A stretch of DNA of 64,000 nt from Apium graveolens (lineage: Eukaryota > Streptophyta > Magnoliopsida > Apiales > Apiaceae), in assembly GCF_009905375.1 (NCBI RefSeq), contig NC_133655.1:172297141-172361140 (forward strand), given 5' to 3'. Of this stretch, positions 34,301-42,758 are shown piece after piece. A program made the translations under genes and the position numbers. The notes beneath the pieces are model-generated. The model was not told the DNA's origin and did no database searches. It saw only the letters and a list, made by a program, of their open reading frames with translations. Within the stretch, counting starts at the first letter, position 1. Each line of letters starts with the position of its first letter.

Positions 34301-35298
34301 AGGTCCACTTCTCCCTTAGCCAGAGTTCTACTTCTCTGCAGGCCCTGCACATTTATACAAATGTGAGAAGCACATCCAGTATCAAATACCCAGGATGTAG
34401 AAATAGACAAATTGACTTCTATAACATAAATACCTGATCCAGAAATCTGAACTGCTTTCTTTTTCTTCAGATCCTCCAAGTAAATTGGACAGTTTCTCTT
34501 CCAGTGACCATCTTTCTTACAGTAGTGACATTCACCCTTGGCCACACCACCTTTAGGCTTTAAAGCCTGTTTGGGACCTGACTTTGGCTTGGTTGTAGAA
34601 TCAGATCCAATCTTCTTCTTACCCTTCCATTTTCCCTTCCCTTTGGCCTTACCTTTATTTCCCACCATCAGTATGGGAGCAGGTTCAGCTGTCTTCATGT
34701 TGGTCTCATATGTTCTCAACATATGCAACAATTCAGTAGGTGTTTTGTCAAATTCATTCATATTGTAGTTCACAACAAACTGAGTGAATTTGTTGTTCAA
34801 AGAATTCATGATTAGGTCAATACCAGTTTCCGGACCAATCGGGAAACCCAAAGTTTCAAGGTACTCAATGTAACCAATCATCTTCAGAACATGTGGGCCA
34901 ACTGGTTCACTCGCCCCTTGTTTGCAATTAAAAAGTGACTTACTCGTGTTGAACCTTTCTTGACGAGTTTGGCTTGCAAACATGCTTTGCAAGTGCTCAT
35001 TGATAGTATATGCATCCATATGCACATGTTGTCTTTGAAGCTCAGCACTCATAGTTGCCAACATAAGACATGCAACATCATTTGCATCATTCTCATCCTT
35101 TGTGCGTGCTGCTCGTTCATCAGCAGTAGCACCCTCAGGAAGGGGGCCTGGAGGAGGAATATCAATGACATGAAGCTTGCGCTCCTGCCTGAGGACAATC
35201 CTCAAATTCCTCTGCCAGTCTAGGAAGTTGTTTCCTCCTGTCAGCTTGTCCTTCTCAAGGACTGAACGTACGGATAGTGTGTTTGTGTTGTTTGCCAT
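31339..35298 (-). CDS. Copia-B Gag-Pol polyprotein, intact (1319 aa)
   Basis: Single open frame with all copia domains in order. Gag occupies about residues 1-250 (LTGGNNFLDWQRNLRIVL), with a basic Gly/Lys stretch at 213-255 and a CCHC knuckle CHYCKKDGHWKRNC at 257-270. The protease active site is WVFDTGCASHIC (DTG at 306-308). The pre-integrase zinc finger is HCRLGHINEKRISKLH with CESCLLGK, followed by integrase with LIHSDVCGPM, FTDDFSRYGYVYL, LRSDRGGEY and PPGTPQWNGVSERRN. RT shows WQMDVKTAFLNGSLEEDVYM and the catalytic VLYVDDILLMGND. RNase H shows GYTDASFQTD, TMEAEYIAACEAAKEAVW and YCDNNGAIAQAKEPRSHSRA, ending IADPLTKGLS. The length is normal for plant copia. All catalytic residues I can check are present. 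It is expressed, if at all, from the right LTR on the minus strand. Confidence 0.96.
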   Translation of the reverse strand: MANNTNTLSVRSVLEKDKLTGGNNFLDWQRNLRIVLRQERKLHVIDIPPPGPLPEGATADERAARTKDENDANDVACLMLATMSAELQRQHVHMDAYTINEHLQSMFASQTRQERFNTSKSLFNCKQGASEPVGPHVLKMIGYIEYLETLGFPIGPETGIDLIMNSLNNKFTQFVVNYNMNEFDKTPTELLHMLRTYETNMKTAEPAPILMVGNKGKAKGKGKWKGKKKIGSDSTTKPKSGPKQALKPKGGVAKGECHYCKKDGHWKRNCPIYLEDLKKKKAVQISGSGIYVIEVNLSISTSWVFDTGCASHICINVQGLQRSRTLAKGEVDLRVGNGAKVAALAVGTYYLSMPSGLVLELEDCFYVPAIRRNIISVSCLDKKGFSFTIKNNSCSFALNDLTYGVARLFNGLYVLDLDNPVCNIENKRLKINDSNQTYLWHCRLGHINEKRISKLHKDGYLDKFDFESYQECESCLLGKMTKAPFTGKGQRATKRLELIHSDVCGPMRVMARGGYYYFITFTDDFSRYGYVYLMKNKSDSFEKFKEYKVEVEKQIGGDASIKILRSDRGGEYLSTEFREYLKECGIVSQLTPPGTPQWNGVSERRNRTLLDMVRSMMSHADLPISFWGYALETAAFTLNRVPTKKVQKTPYEIWKEKRSGMNFMKVWGCKAFVKRQESDKLGPKSEECIFVGYPNETKAYYFYSPSEQKVFIARDAVFMERDFVSKRNSGRTIDLDEDREPQNSIEPEVEQEQNNDNAQQTQVVRRSGRFRHEPERYGFLMTQCGDLMLIDEDEPLTYQDAMNSPDSKRWLEAMKSEIDSMYENQVWTLVDPPEGVKPIGCKWVFKKKKGMDGNVQTYKARLVAKGFKQIHGIDYDETFSPVAMVKSIRILLAIAAFHDYEIWQMDVKTAFLNGSLEEDVYMTQPEGFVDPRNAGKVCKLRRSIYGLKQSSRRWNIRFDEIVIEYGFVQNEDEPCVYKKVNGSYVAFIVLYVDDILLMGNDIPSLKAVKTWLGSNFSIKDLGEASYILGMRIYRERSRRMIGLSQSTYIDKVLHRFGMQNAKRGYVPVSQGITISKDQCPKSLDEKDHMNKVPYASAIGSIMYAMVCTRPDVSYALSMTSRYQSNPGEGHWTAVKNILKYLKRTKDSFLVYGGEEKLVVKGYTDASFQTDRDDTVSQSGFVFCLNGGAVSWKSSKQETVADSTMEAEYIAACEAAKEAVWIRKFISVLGVVPSIADPIDLYCDNNGAIAQAKEPRSHSRAKHILRRFHLIREINERGDIHICKVHTNDNIADPLTKGLSQQKHDGHTSSMGIRYMGDWL

Positions 35299-35489
35299 TA
35301 CTCAGTATCTACAATAATAAAAGCGCAAAATAAGCATTAGATTGTCTGAGTTAAAATTTTATGTTCATATGATTATGATATATTCGTAATATATCTCCCA
35401 CTATTTTTTTTATCAAATTAATAGCCCTAACTATTAATTCGGAAAGTATATCCCATAAATCTTTCTAGTGAGCCAAGATCCATATTTCG

Positions 35490-35744
35490 TCATGTTCTAA
35501 GTCAACCACTGGTATCCTTAAAACATGATTATTTAGGTAGACAACAGTTGTCAATTATATCATATATAATTCTTGGATAATTTGGTGAACAACAATTGAT
35601 CTTATCTATCTAATAGATTTTTAACCAAACTCTATGCTTCTAAGTTCATAATAGTTGAATATAACCGTTTATATTCACCTTATTATGATGACTCAGTTAA
35701 GTTAGACCCAATGATACAACGTCCGAATATAACCGTTTATATTC
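35490..35744 (-). repeat. Hairpin series in Copia-B leader
   Basis: Perfect inverted repeats: TCATGTT (35490) with AACATGA (35522); GACAACAGTTGTC (35540-35552); TTTGGT with ACCAAA (about 35580-35640); and two identical 20-bp hairpins GAATATAACCGTTTATATTC at 35657-35676 and 35725-35744. The first of the pair is extended by an outer 8-bp stem, TCATAATA with TATTATGA. Confidence 0.75.
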
Positions 35745-36960
35745 GTCGCATTTCACCATGATAGATAGGAGTCCCCTGCCACTGACAGCCCTTCCCCTTA
35801 TCGATCTAGGATTTAATGAGTGTTCATTCATTGGAAAGCATCTGATTAAAACTTAATATTTTTACTTAGGGATTTTAATTTAGAACGATCATGATCCCAT
35901 CATAAAGAGATTCCCAATTTTTCCTTGAATAAAATACTTCAAATCAATACTCGTCAATGGTTTGATTTCCAGGTAGTGGAGGAGTCACATCGGTCTCGCT
36001 TAAAACCCACAGCCTTACAAGTTCTATGAACCCGTTGTTGACAAAATCGCCCCATGTCAGAAATAAAGAAAATTCGTATTTTATTCCGTGTTTCATAAAC
36101 ACGAGAATCTCATGATCGTTTGTTAATTTTAAATCTTGAGTCGTTACAGATTTTATCTTGTTTAAAGGCATGGCATGGGTGATGTATCTAATACATACAT
36201 ACATCATTAATCTAATTAAAACATGCATTTTTCTACTCTACACATACTATTTATACATCATATGAAAAGTACGTGCAATAGTTATGGCCCAATCCTATGT
36301 GATCTTTTCAGGCTAATGAAAAGATCAAGGTCAATCTATGGTGTAAAAATAACTATTACATATGTCTTCTCTATTGCTTCCATTGTCTCCTTGGCCTCCA
36401 TAGGATGCCTCCTCTTTCCCTTGTCCTTCTAGGATGTTACATTAAGAATTATACTAATGAACTTACAAAAGAACTCGAGTTACATTCGAGATAAAACAAC
36501 TACAAATAGAAAACGACATGCAAGTCGTATTTATTACAAACCAAAAGAATAAACCATTACAACTAAGGTCTTAAGGCCATAACTATGCACCATGCTCAGT
36601 AACCATTAAAGAACATGATAGATCATATAAAGATGACATACTATTTATCACTTATCATGATCCAATCAAGAATAATAAATAAGTAAAGCATATGTCATAA
36701 GCACAAATTAAAAACGAAACCCTAACCACGCGGTTCGAATACTAGAAATTTTTGCAAAATCAAGTATCAGAATACTAGAAAAACATGTATCAGAATACTA
36801 TTCCAGAAGCATGTATCAGTATACACACGATCCATATCCCAGTTACCAAAAACGTGTATCAGTATACATATTTTAAGAGATCGCATACATATGAGTTATG
36901 GCAGATCTTAAACATACTAGTATCATCATATAGATCATTAACAGATTCATCATATCATTC

Positions 36961-37020
36961 ATATAACATAACTGTTATCATGGCAGACTCATATAACATA
37001 ACTGTTATCATGGCAGACTC
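36961..37020. repeat. 30-bp exact tandem duplication in Copia-B leader
   Basis: Two head-to-tail copies beginning ATATAACATAACTGTTATCA. They lie about 60 bp from the PBS. The unit itself contains the inverted pair ATAACA...TGTTAT. Confidence 0.95.
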
Positions 37021-37079
37021 ATCACACATGCATACTTGTAAAAATACAGTAAACACGTAACCAAATCAGCCCCTTATAC

Positions 37080-37096
37080 ACGTAGCTCTGATACCA
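37080..37096 (-). other. Copia-B primer-binding site
   Basis: Element strand reads TGGTATCAGAGCTACG, a perfect initiator-tRNA-Met PBS core, one base from the 5' LTR. Confidence 0.92.
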
Positions 37097-37097
37097 T

Positions 37098-38628
37098 TGT
37101 TGGGTTCCGAAGGCATAAAACGCAGCGGATAAACGTAAATAAAACAAAAATTCGAAACCCAAAAACAGGATCCATGTATAATTATGGGCAGATTATGGAG
37201 ATAACGAATCATACCTTTCAAGAGATTAACTTTTACGAACTCAACGGAGATCCTAGCTATCACGCTTTGTGTCTACCTCTCGGAGAAACACCTCTATGGT
37301 ATCCACACGAGCACCTTCAAGAACGTCTCACGAACTTGACTACAGAATGGATGTACTAGCCTCCTTCTTGACGATCTGAATTGCCTCTGCCTCTCTTTGC
37401 TGCTAGGGTTTTCTTAAAAAACGTTCAAGCCTCTTTAACCTCTCATTATCTATTTATAATGACTGATTAAAAAGGCCCATAATAGCAAAGCCCAACCCTA
37501 GTAGGTATTGGATTAAATAATAAAAACGAATTTCTATTATTTAATTAATAACTAAGTCATACTTAATTATTATGGGCAAAAACATTCCTTTTAATTCGAA
37601 TTTATATTATCTCAATTAAGTCTTACTTAATTATAATAAAATTCAAATAATCATCAATTAATTTAAATCCATAATTTAAATTAACTATTCCATTAAGTGC
37701 TCTATTTGTGCGACCCTATAGGCTATTATTTAATTGGCAATAATTTTATTCTCTAATAAAATTATAAACAATGAGCGGTATCTAGTAATACATCATTGTT
37801 ACCCAATTAAACAATAATTAAATCGTGATTAGATAAAACCTTTCGTGATTAATGTTTTTTCGTGTAATATAATCCCTTTAACCATACATATTATAGATTA
37901 AACTCGAGGCATGTATTTAGTCATCCTCTTCAACATTTAATCTGGGTTTACTTGATGCATGAGTAGATTATTGAAACAAATCATTATTTGAGCATGGCCA
38001 TGCTTTTATAATCTCACTCAATCAAGAGGCCAATAATATCTCTCCTAATTATAGGAGGGTTAAATCCTTTATCTATCATTCATATTTCTCATACGACTCA
38101 TGATATACCCGATGTCCACTTTTATCATCACCCGATCAAAAGTAACTTTTAATGTAGTCAAAGTATATTAATCCTCGTATAGAAATATAATGATTTCAAG
38201 TCAAAGGATCGTTACACCATTATCACTGTGAGTCTTTCTTATGACTTTATTAAACATGAAGAATCTCACTGTGGGTCTGTCCAGTACCATGTACTCTCAC
38301 ATGTACCTATGTATTGACTTCAGTATCCCCATACTTATAACCAATGAGATGTGGTTATCTTGTCAAACAACATACTAGTCTATCTATGTATTATTATTGT
38401 CCTATATAATAATACTCGACTAGGGACCTTTAAGAATATGATATATTATATAATCTCAAGTTCAAGTCATGTACTTAAACTATACAATTTGTATCATGAT
38501 TCTAAGGACATTTATTATGCTAACAAAATATCGCAGTAATTAAGGTCATAATAAATACATTTATTGAATGATCAACTGACATAAAGATAAAAGAATAATG
38601 TATTGCCTCTAGGGCACCTACACTAACA
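37098..38628 (-). repeat. Copia-B 5' LTR (right copy)
   Basis: 1531 bp, same length as the left LTR and identical except at 37769. This is the copy expected to drive transcription leftward. Confidence 0.95.
37450..37458 (-). promoter_or_regulatory. Putative TATA box of Copia-B 5' LTR
   Basis: TATAAATAG on the minus strand. The same box is present in the left LTR (30146-30154) and in Copia-C (49007-49015). Confidence 0.6.
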
Positions 38629-39391
38629 ATGGACTGGATAGTGATATTTTAGGGATTAAGTTTTACTTGATCCTAAGGACCGGAACATGACCGGTGCCTT
38701 GAGAAGGGCCATAGAGCCTGGGTACCCGACTGGATATATATAGGGAGATATAGATCTGCATTGTATCCTGGCTGATCAGCAGGATATAGATGCGAACTTG
38801 TGTCCAGTTTAGTTCATTTATACTCGCCAGCAATGGCCTTTTTTCTATTCTCGTGGGGTTATATCTTTGCAGATATACCCAGGTTACCGATTCATTTAAA
38901 CTGCTTAAACATTGTTTATATTTTGCGAACTTGTTGAGCAATTTTTGGCTCACCCCTTTTTGTTGTTATTCACCTTATTGTTTTCAGTTAAGAAGGAATA
39001 TGAAACCCATCAGGACTCGAGTGGTAAAGAAGCGGGTCAAGCCTCGGGATCCTCTCATACCCAAGGTGTTGATCCTAATCCAGGAAGAAAGCTTTGAGCT
39101 GCCCGAACAGGTGGAGTGTAGATAGTTAGCGAGTGTGTTTGAATAAAAGATGAAATTAGTTTAAAACCGGTTAGGCAATGGTTTGTAATAAAGAGAGTTT
39201 TTCTAAGATTTTGAATTTGGTTTGTAATGAAGTAGTTAGTGGTTCTTATTTTCATACTTCAACCTAAAAAAATCTTGGTTAGTGTTAAAGGGGTTTAGAT
39301 TTATTTTTTTATTATTGTTAATCAGATTGTACAGGTTTGATGGTTAGCTAGTAACCCCCAGACTTATACCCCGGGTCTGGAGGGCGTTACA
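38629..39391 (+). repeat. Gypsy-A 5' LTR, third segment (with Copia-B right TSD)
   Basis: Begins with TSD ATGGA (38629-38633), continues the LTR and ends GGGCGTTACA. Its last part is similar in layout to the end of the Gypsy-B LTR (oligo-pyrimidine stretch, TTGAATAAAA, CCCCGG...GGAGGG). Confidence 0.88.
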
Positions 39392-39394
39392 GGT

Positions 39395-39411
39395 TTGGTA
39401 TCAGAGCTATA
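39395..39411 (+). other. Gypsy-A primer-binding site
   Basis: TGGTATCAGAGCTATAGG, complementary to initiator-tRNA-Met, three bases after the LTR end. Confidence 0.9.
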
Positions 39412-39585
39412 GGTTTGGTCCCTGAAAACAAGAACATTAGGGTTAAGATAAGATAGGGAGATCACATAGGATAGGAATAGTCAACTAGGAAGAGTAGTGT
39501 TAGGATTTAGATAAGATTAGGATAGGAAAGTATTAGTGGTAGGAATGATTTAGTGACCTTTCTTCTTTCTTTGGTATATTATCAG

Positions 39586-40325
39586 ATGGCGTCGTCAGGT
39601 TATTCGGCTTCTTCTGAGAGGACAGTTACCGGGCCAGTCGCACCAGTTGTGCCACCAGTATCTGAGTTCATGTTTCCTCCTCTTCCACCTTCACCACTAT
39701 TTCCACAGGAGCCAACACCCCCAGTACAGGTGATAGTTCATGACCCTATAGACATGTTTGATCAATTGGAGTTCTTTGAGCCGATGATCCCACTTCCACT
39801 TCCGGTAGAACATCAGTTTATACTAGGGATTGAGCCAGAGCTTCCACCACCACCAGTGTTACCTCCTATACCAGTACATGCCCCAGAGCCGGACATATTT
39901 CAGATAATCCCAGTTGAGGGAATGGGTGAGCATGATGTGGATTTATAATTGGGGTTACCATAACAGGGTGCAGGATGCTGAGGGTTCCATCACAGGAGTC
40001 AGTGGGATAGGTTGTATAGCCACATATGGTACCGTACCATGAGTACAGGGTTATGAGAGAGGACGTTAAGTACTGGAGAGCTCAATGTAGGGAGATTATG
40101 CATTTATTTGATCAGAGAGACCGAGGACCGTTAGCCGCCTTACAGCCAAATTATTTGATGAGACAGAGGTTAGAGTCTACTTTGATGAGTGCTACCTGGG
40201 AGTTGGATGATTTGACACATGAGGGGTCGCCTTCTTTTACGGAGTTTTATAAGATTTTCCATTTAGCACAGACATTGGTCTAGATACTTCGAGATGAGCT
40301 GAGGCGTATTCCGCCAGGGTTCTGA
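39586..40325 (+). pseudogene. Gypsy-A extra ORF upstream of gag, frameshifted
   Basis: Starts MASSGYSASSERTVTGP at 39586 and ends RIPPGF at 40325. The first block (to 39948) is Pro-rich and acidic with many PP(L/P)P runs. After stops and a frameshift near 39950-40020 the second block carries YWRAQCREIMHLFDQR, GPLAALQPNYLMRQRL and a TAG near 40281. It is homologous along its length to 13348-14157 of Gypsy-B, including the W-x2-QCR core and the PPGF terminus. Function unknown; it is too decayed to make a product here. Confidence 0.65.
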
Positions 40326-40464
40326 GATGATTGACTTCAGAGGACAGATTTATATAGATGCAGCCTAGTATGACATAGTGAGTAGTGTGTATGTGTGTAG
40401 CAGTAGTTTGACTTGTAGTAGTTAGTTTGACTTGTAGACGCAGCTATGGCCAACATAGCGAGAC

Positions 40465-40500
40465 TTTTTGTACCAAGCACTTACACCTGAGGCTGGTGTC
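40465..40500 (+). other. Conserved non-coding block with stem ACACC/GGTGT (Gypsy-A copy)
   Basis: CTTTTTGTACCAAGCACTT leads to ACACC (40483-40487), loop TGAGGCT, GGTGT (40495-40499). Counterpart of 14284-14320. Confidence 0.55.
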
Positions 40501-40802
40501 ATATATAAAATGAACTTTTCAAATTTCTTTATTTAAATTTTAGTCTTTACAGTTCTACAACATTTACCTTTACTTTATTGTTTTATAGCTTTTCATACTT
40601 TAAATTCTATCAAAAAAAAAGAAAAGAAAAGAACAAATATTTCATTTAACTGTTTATACTTCCTATTTTTATATTACGTAAACTGTTTTCTTCCTTCAAA
40701 CTATTATATAAATTTTGTTAATACAGGATAAATGGTTTTCTTACCTACTGTCAATTGTTTAATAAACTATTAAAAAAATATCACTTGTTTTATTATCAGC
40801 AA

Positions 40803-42718
40803 ATGGCACCCAAGAGAAAGACTAGGACTGAGACTTCCAACAGTAATTCCGAAGAACAGACCAATGATACCATGAACCAAATGTTCCATCTGATGCAATA
40901 ATAAATGGTAATGATGCAGCAATAGATGTAGCAATAACAACAGCAGATTCAACAGCAAATATTACAACAGCCACCTCGTCCTGAGCCCCAGATACCACCA
41001 GCTATACCTATTATTACTTTCAAACGGTTTCAGTTGGTTAAACCTCCAGAGTATGATGGGTCAGCAGATCCTATTAAGGCTACCACTTGGTTGAATGAAA
41101 TAAAGAAAGCATTTGCGCTAGTAAAGATAGGTGAAGACCAGAAGACTGACTTTGCTAGTTACTTGTAAAAAGGAGAAATGAATTATTGGTGGGAATCTAA
41201 GAAGGCTTTAGAAGGTGAAAATGTTATTGCATGGGATAGGTTTAAAGAGATGTTCTTTTAGAAACATTTTCCTCGCTATGTGAGAAATCAAATGCAGATT
41301 AAGTTTTTGGAATTGAAGCAGGGAAGTATGTCCGTGATAGAATATGAAGCCAAATTTACTGAATTAGCTAGATTTGTCCCAGAACAAGTGGATACTAAAG
41401 AAAAACGAGTCCAAAGGTTTCAAAAAGGATTACTACTGTGGATCCGTGGACAAGTTACAGTTTTTGAATTAACAACGTATACCGCCATAGTCCAGAAAGC
41501 CTTGATTATTGAAGGGGAAAGCAAAAGATCTCAAAAGGAAAAAGGACAGGGAAGTTTCCAAGACCGCTCCAGCCGGAAGCTGGAATTTCAAGCCCGGACA
41601 AATTTGAATTTTAAAAGGATAGGACAAGGTATCCAGAAAATAGGTAATCGTTTCCAAGCCCCTAGCCAACAGGGAATTGTCATAGTCCCAGTGCCGTATT
41701 ACAAGACATGTAGTTGAAAACATGTCGGCATATGTATCAAAGTGGATGTGACATGTTACAAATACAAGCAGAAAGGGCACTATTCTAACGAATGTCCAAC
41801 AGGAAAAACAACAGAAATTACTTGCTTCCAGTGTGGAAAGAAAGGGCATATCGCTGGGGATTTGCAAATGACCAGCAATGGTAGCTAGTATTCCGAAAGT
41901 GTTGGCATTACCTCCTCCATCGCCGCCTAATCAACCCAGAACAAGAACTTTCAACATGACAATGAAAGAAGCAGTGCAGAGTCCTAGTGTAATTGCAGGT
42001 ACGCTCTTGGTGAATTTCATAGATTTAAAAGTATTAATTGATTCTGGAGCTACTCGTTCATTTATTTCTGAAGAATTCCTTGATAAGTTATATTGCGAAA
42101 TCGAATGGTTAGGCGAGACGTTAATTATAAAATTAGCGAATGACGACCAAGTTCCAGTAGATTGAGTATGTCCTGCGTGTGATATAGAAATAGCCGGACA
42201 TCATTTCTCCGTAGACTTGATTCCTTTTAAGTTAGGAGAGTTTGACGTCATTTTGGGAATGGATTGGTTAGTTTGTCATAATGCTCAGATTGATTGTGCG
42301 AACGAGAAAGTGAGATTGCGAACTGCAAAAAATGTAACGATATTATTCAAAGGTGAAAAATAGCGAAAGAAATTTCTGACAGTAATGCAGACCAAATGAT
42401 TGCTTCGACAGGGATGTGAGATGTATATAGCCTACGTGTTGGATACCGAGAAGGGAAGTCCTAAAATAGAAGACATTCCAGTTGTATGTGAATTTCCTGA
42501 CGTCTTTCCAGACGAGCTTCCAGGGTTACCGCCAGATCGAGAAATTGAATTTACGATTGATTTAGCGAGGTACAAAACCAGTTTCAAAAGCTCCATGTCG
42601 AATGGCTCCGGTTGAGATGAAGGAATTGTCAATATAATTGCAAGATCTTCTAGACCGAGGTATCATAAGACCCAGTGTATCTCCGTGGGGTGCACCGGTA
42701 TTGTTCGTGAAGAAGAAA
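40803..42718 (+). pseudogene. Gypsy-A gag, protease and start of RT
   Basis: Begins MAPKRKTRTETSNS, like Gypsy-B. The Gln-rich region at 40890-40960 is riddled with TAA and TAG where Gypsy-B has CAA and CAG. A longer open block (41280-41717) covers the Gag core ([14 protein letters not shown]). The knuckles are damaged: the Cys-rich region at 41700-41860 has stops and a frameshift. The protease (41878-42165) keeps the catalytic [12 protein letters not shown]. The pre-RT segment (42400-42615) has [20 protein letters not shown] and then a frameshift near 42565. RT is cut at LFVKKK by Copia-C, with about 20 bp of RT lost. It resumes at 50243. Confidence 0.88.
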
Positions 42719-42729
42719 GAGGTATCATA
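42719..42729. other. Repair-like junction at the left edge of Copia-C
   Basis: GAGGTATCATA repeats the bases at 42657-42667 in the adjacent RT sequence. It lies between RT sequence ending AAGAAA and the last 17 bp of the Copia-C LTR (AGGACAAACACTTTCA). Confidence 0.6.
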
Positions 42730-42744
42730 GGACAAACACTTTCA

Positions 42745-42758
42745 ATCTCCCACTTGAA
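42745..42758 (-). other. Copia-C polypurine tract
   Basis: Element strand reads GTTCAAGTGGGAGAT next to the LTR remnant, nearly the same as in Copia-B. Confidence 0.65.

Larger units (their letters stand above)
35299..37079 (-). other. Copia-B 5' leader
   Basis: About 1.8 kb between the PBS and the gag start, long for a copia element, with no convincing gene. It holds a series of hairpins at about 35490-35744, three or four copies of GTATCAGWATAC at 36764-36867 and an exact 30-bp tandem duplication at 36961-37020. Copia-C has a leader of similar size with related placement of hairpins. Confidence 0.7.
29794..38628 (-). mobile_element. Copia-B: intact, very young Ty1/copia element
   Basis: 8835-bp minus-strand element with perfect ATGGA TSDs, 1531-bp LTRs that differ at one position, a correct PBS, a PPT and a single uninterrupted gag-pol ORF. 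It is inserted in the Gypsy-A 5' LTR. The Gag-Pol sequence is of the common plant copia type outside the Sireviruses (Tork/Angela-like or Bianca-like; lineage not certain). Everything needed for autonomous movement is visible. Copia-C at 42727-50242 is a decayed relative. Confidence 0.95.
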
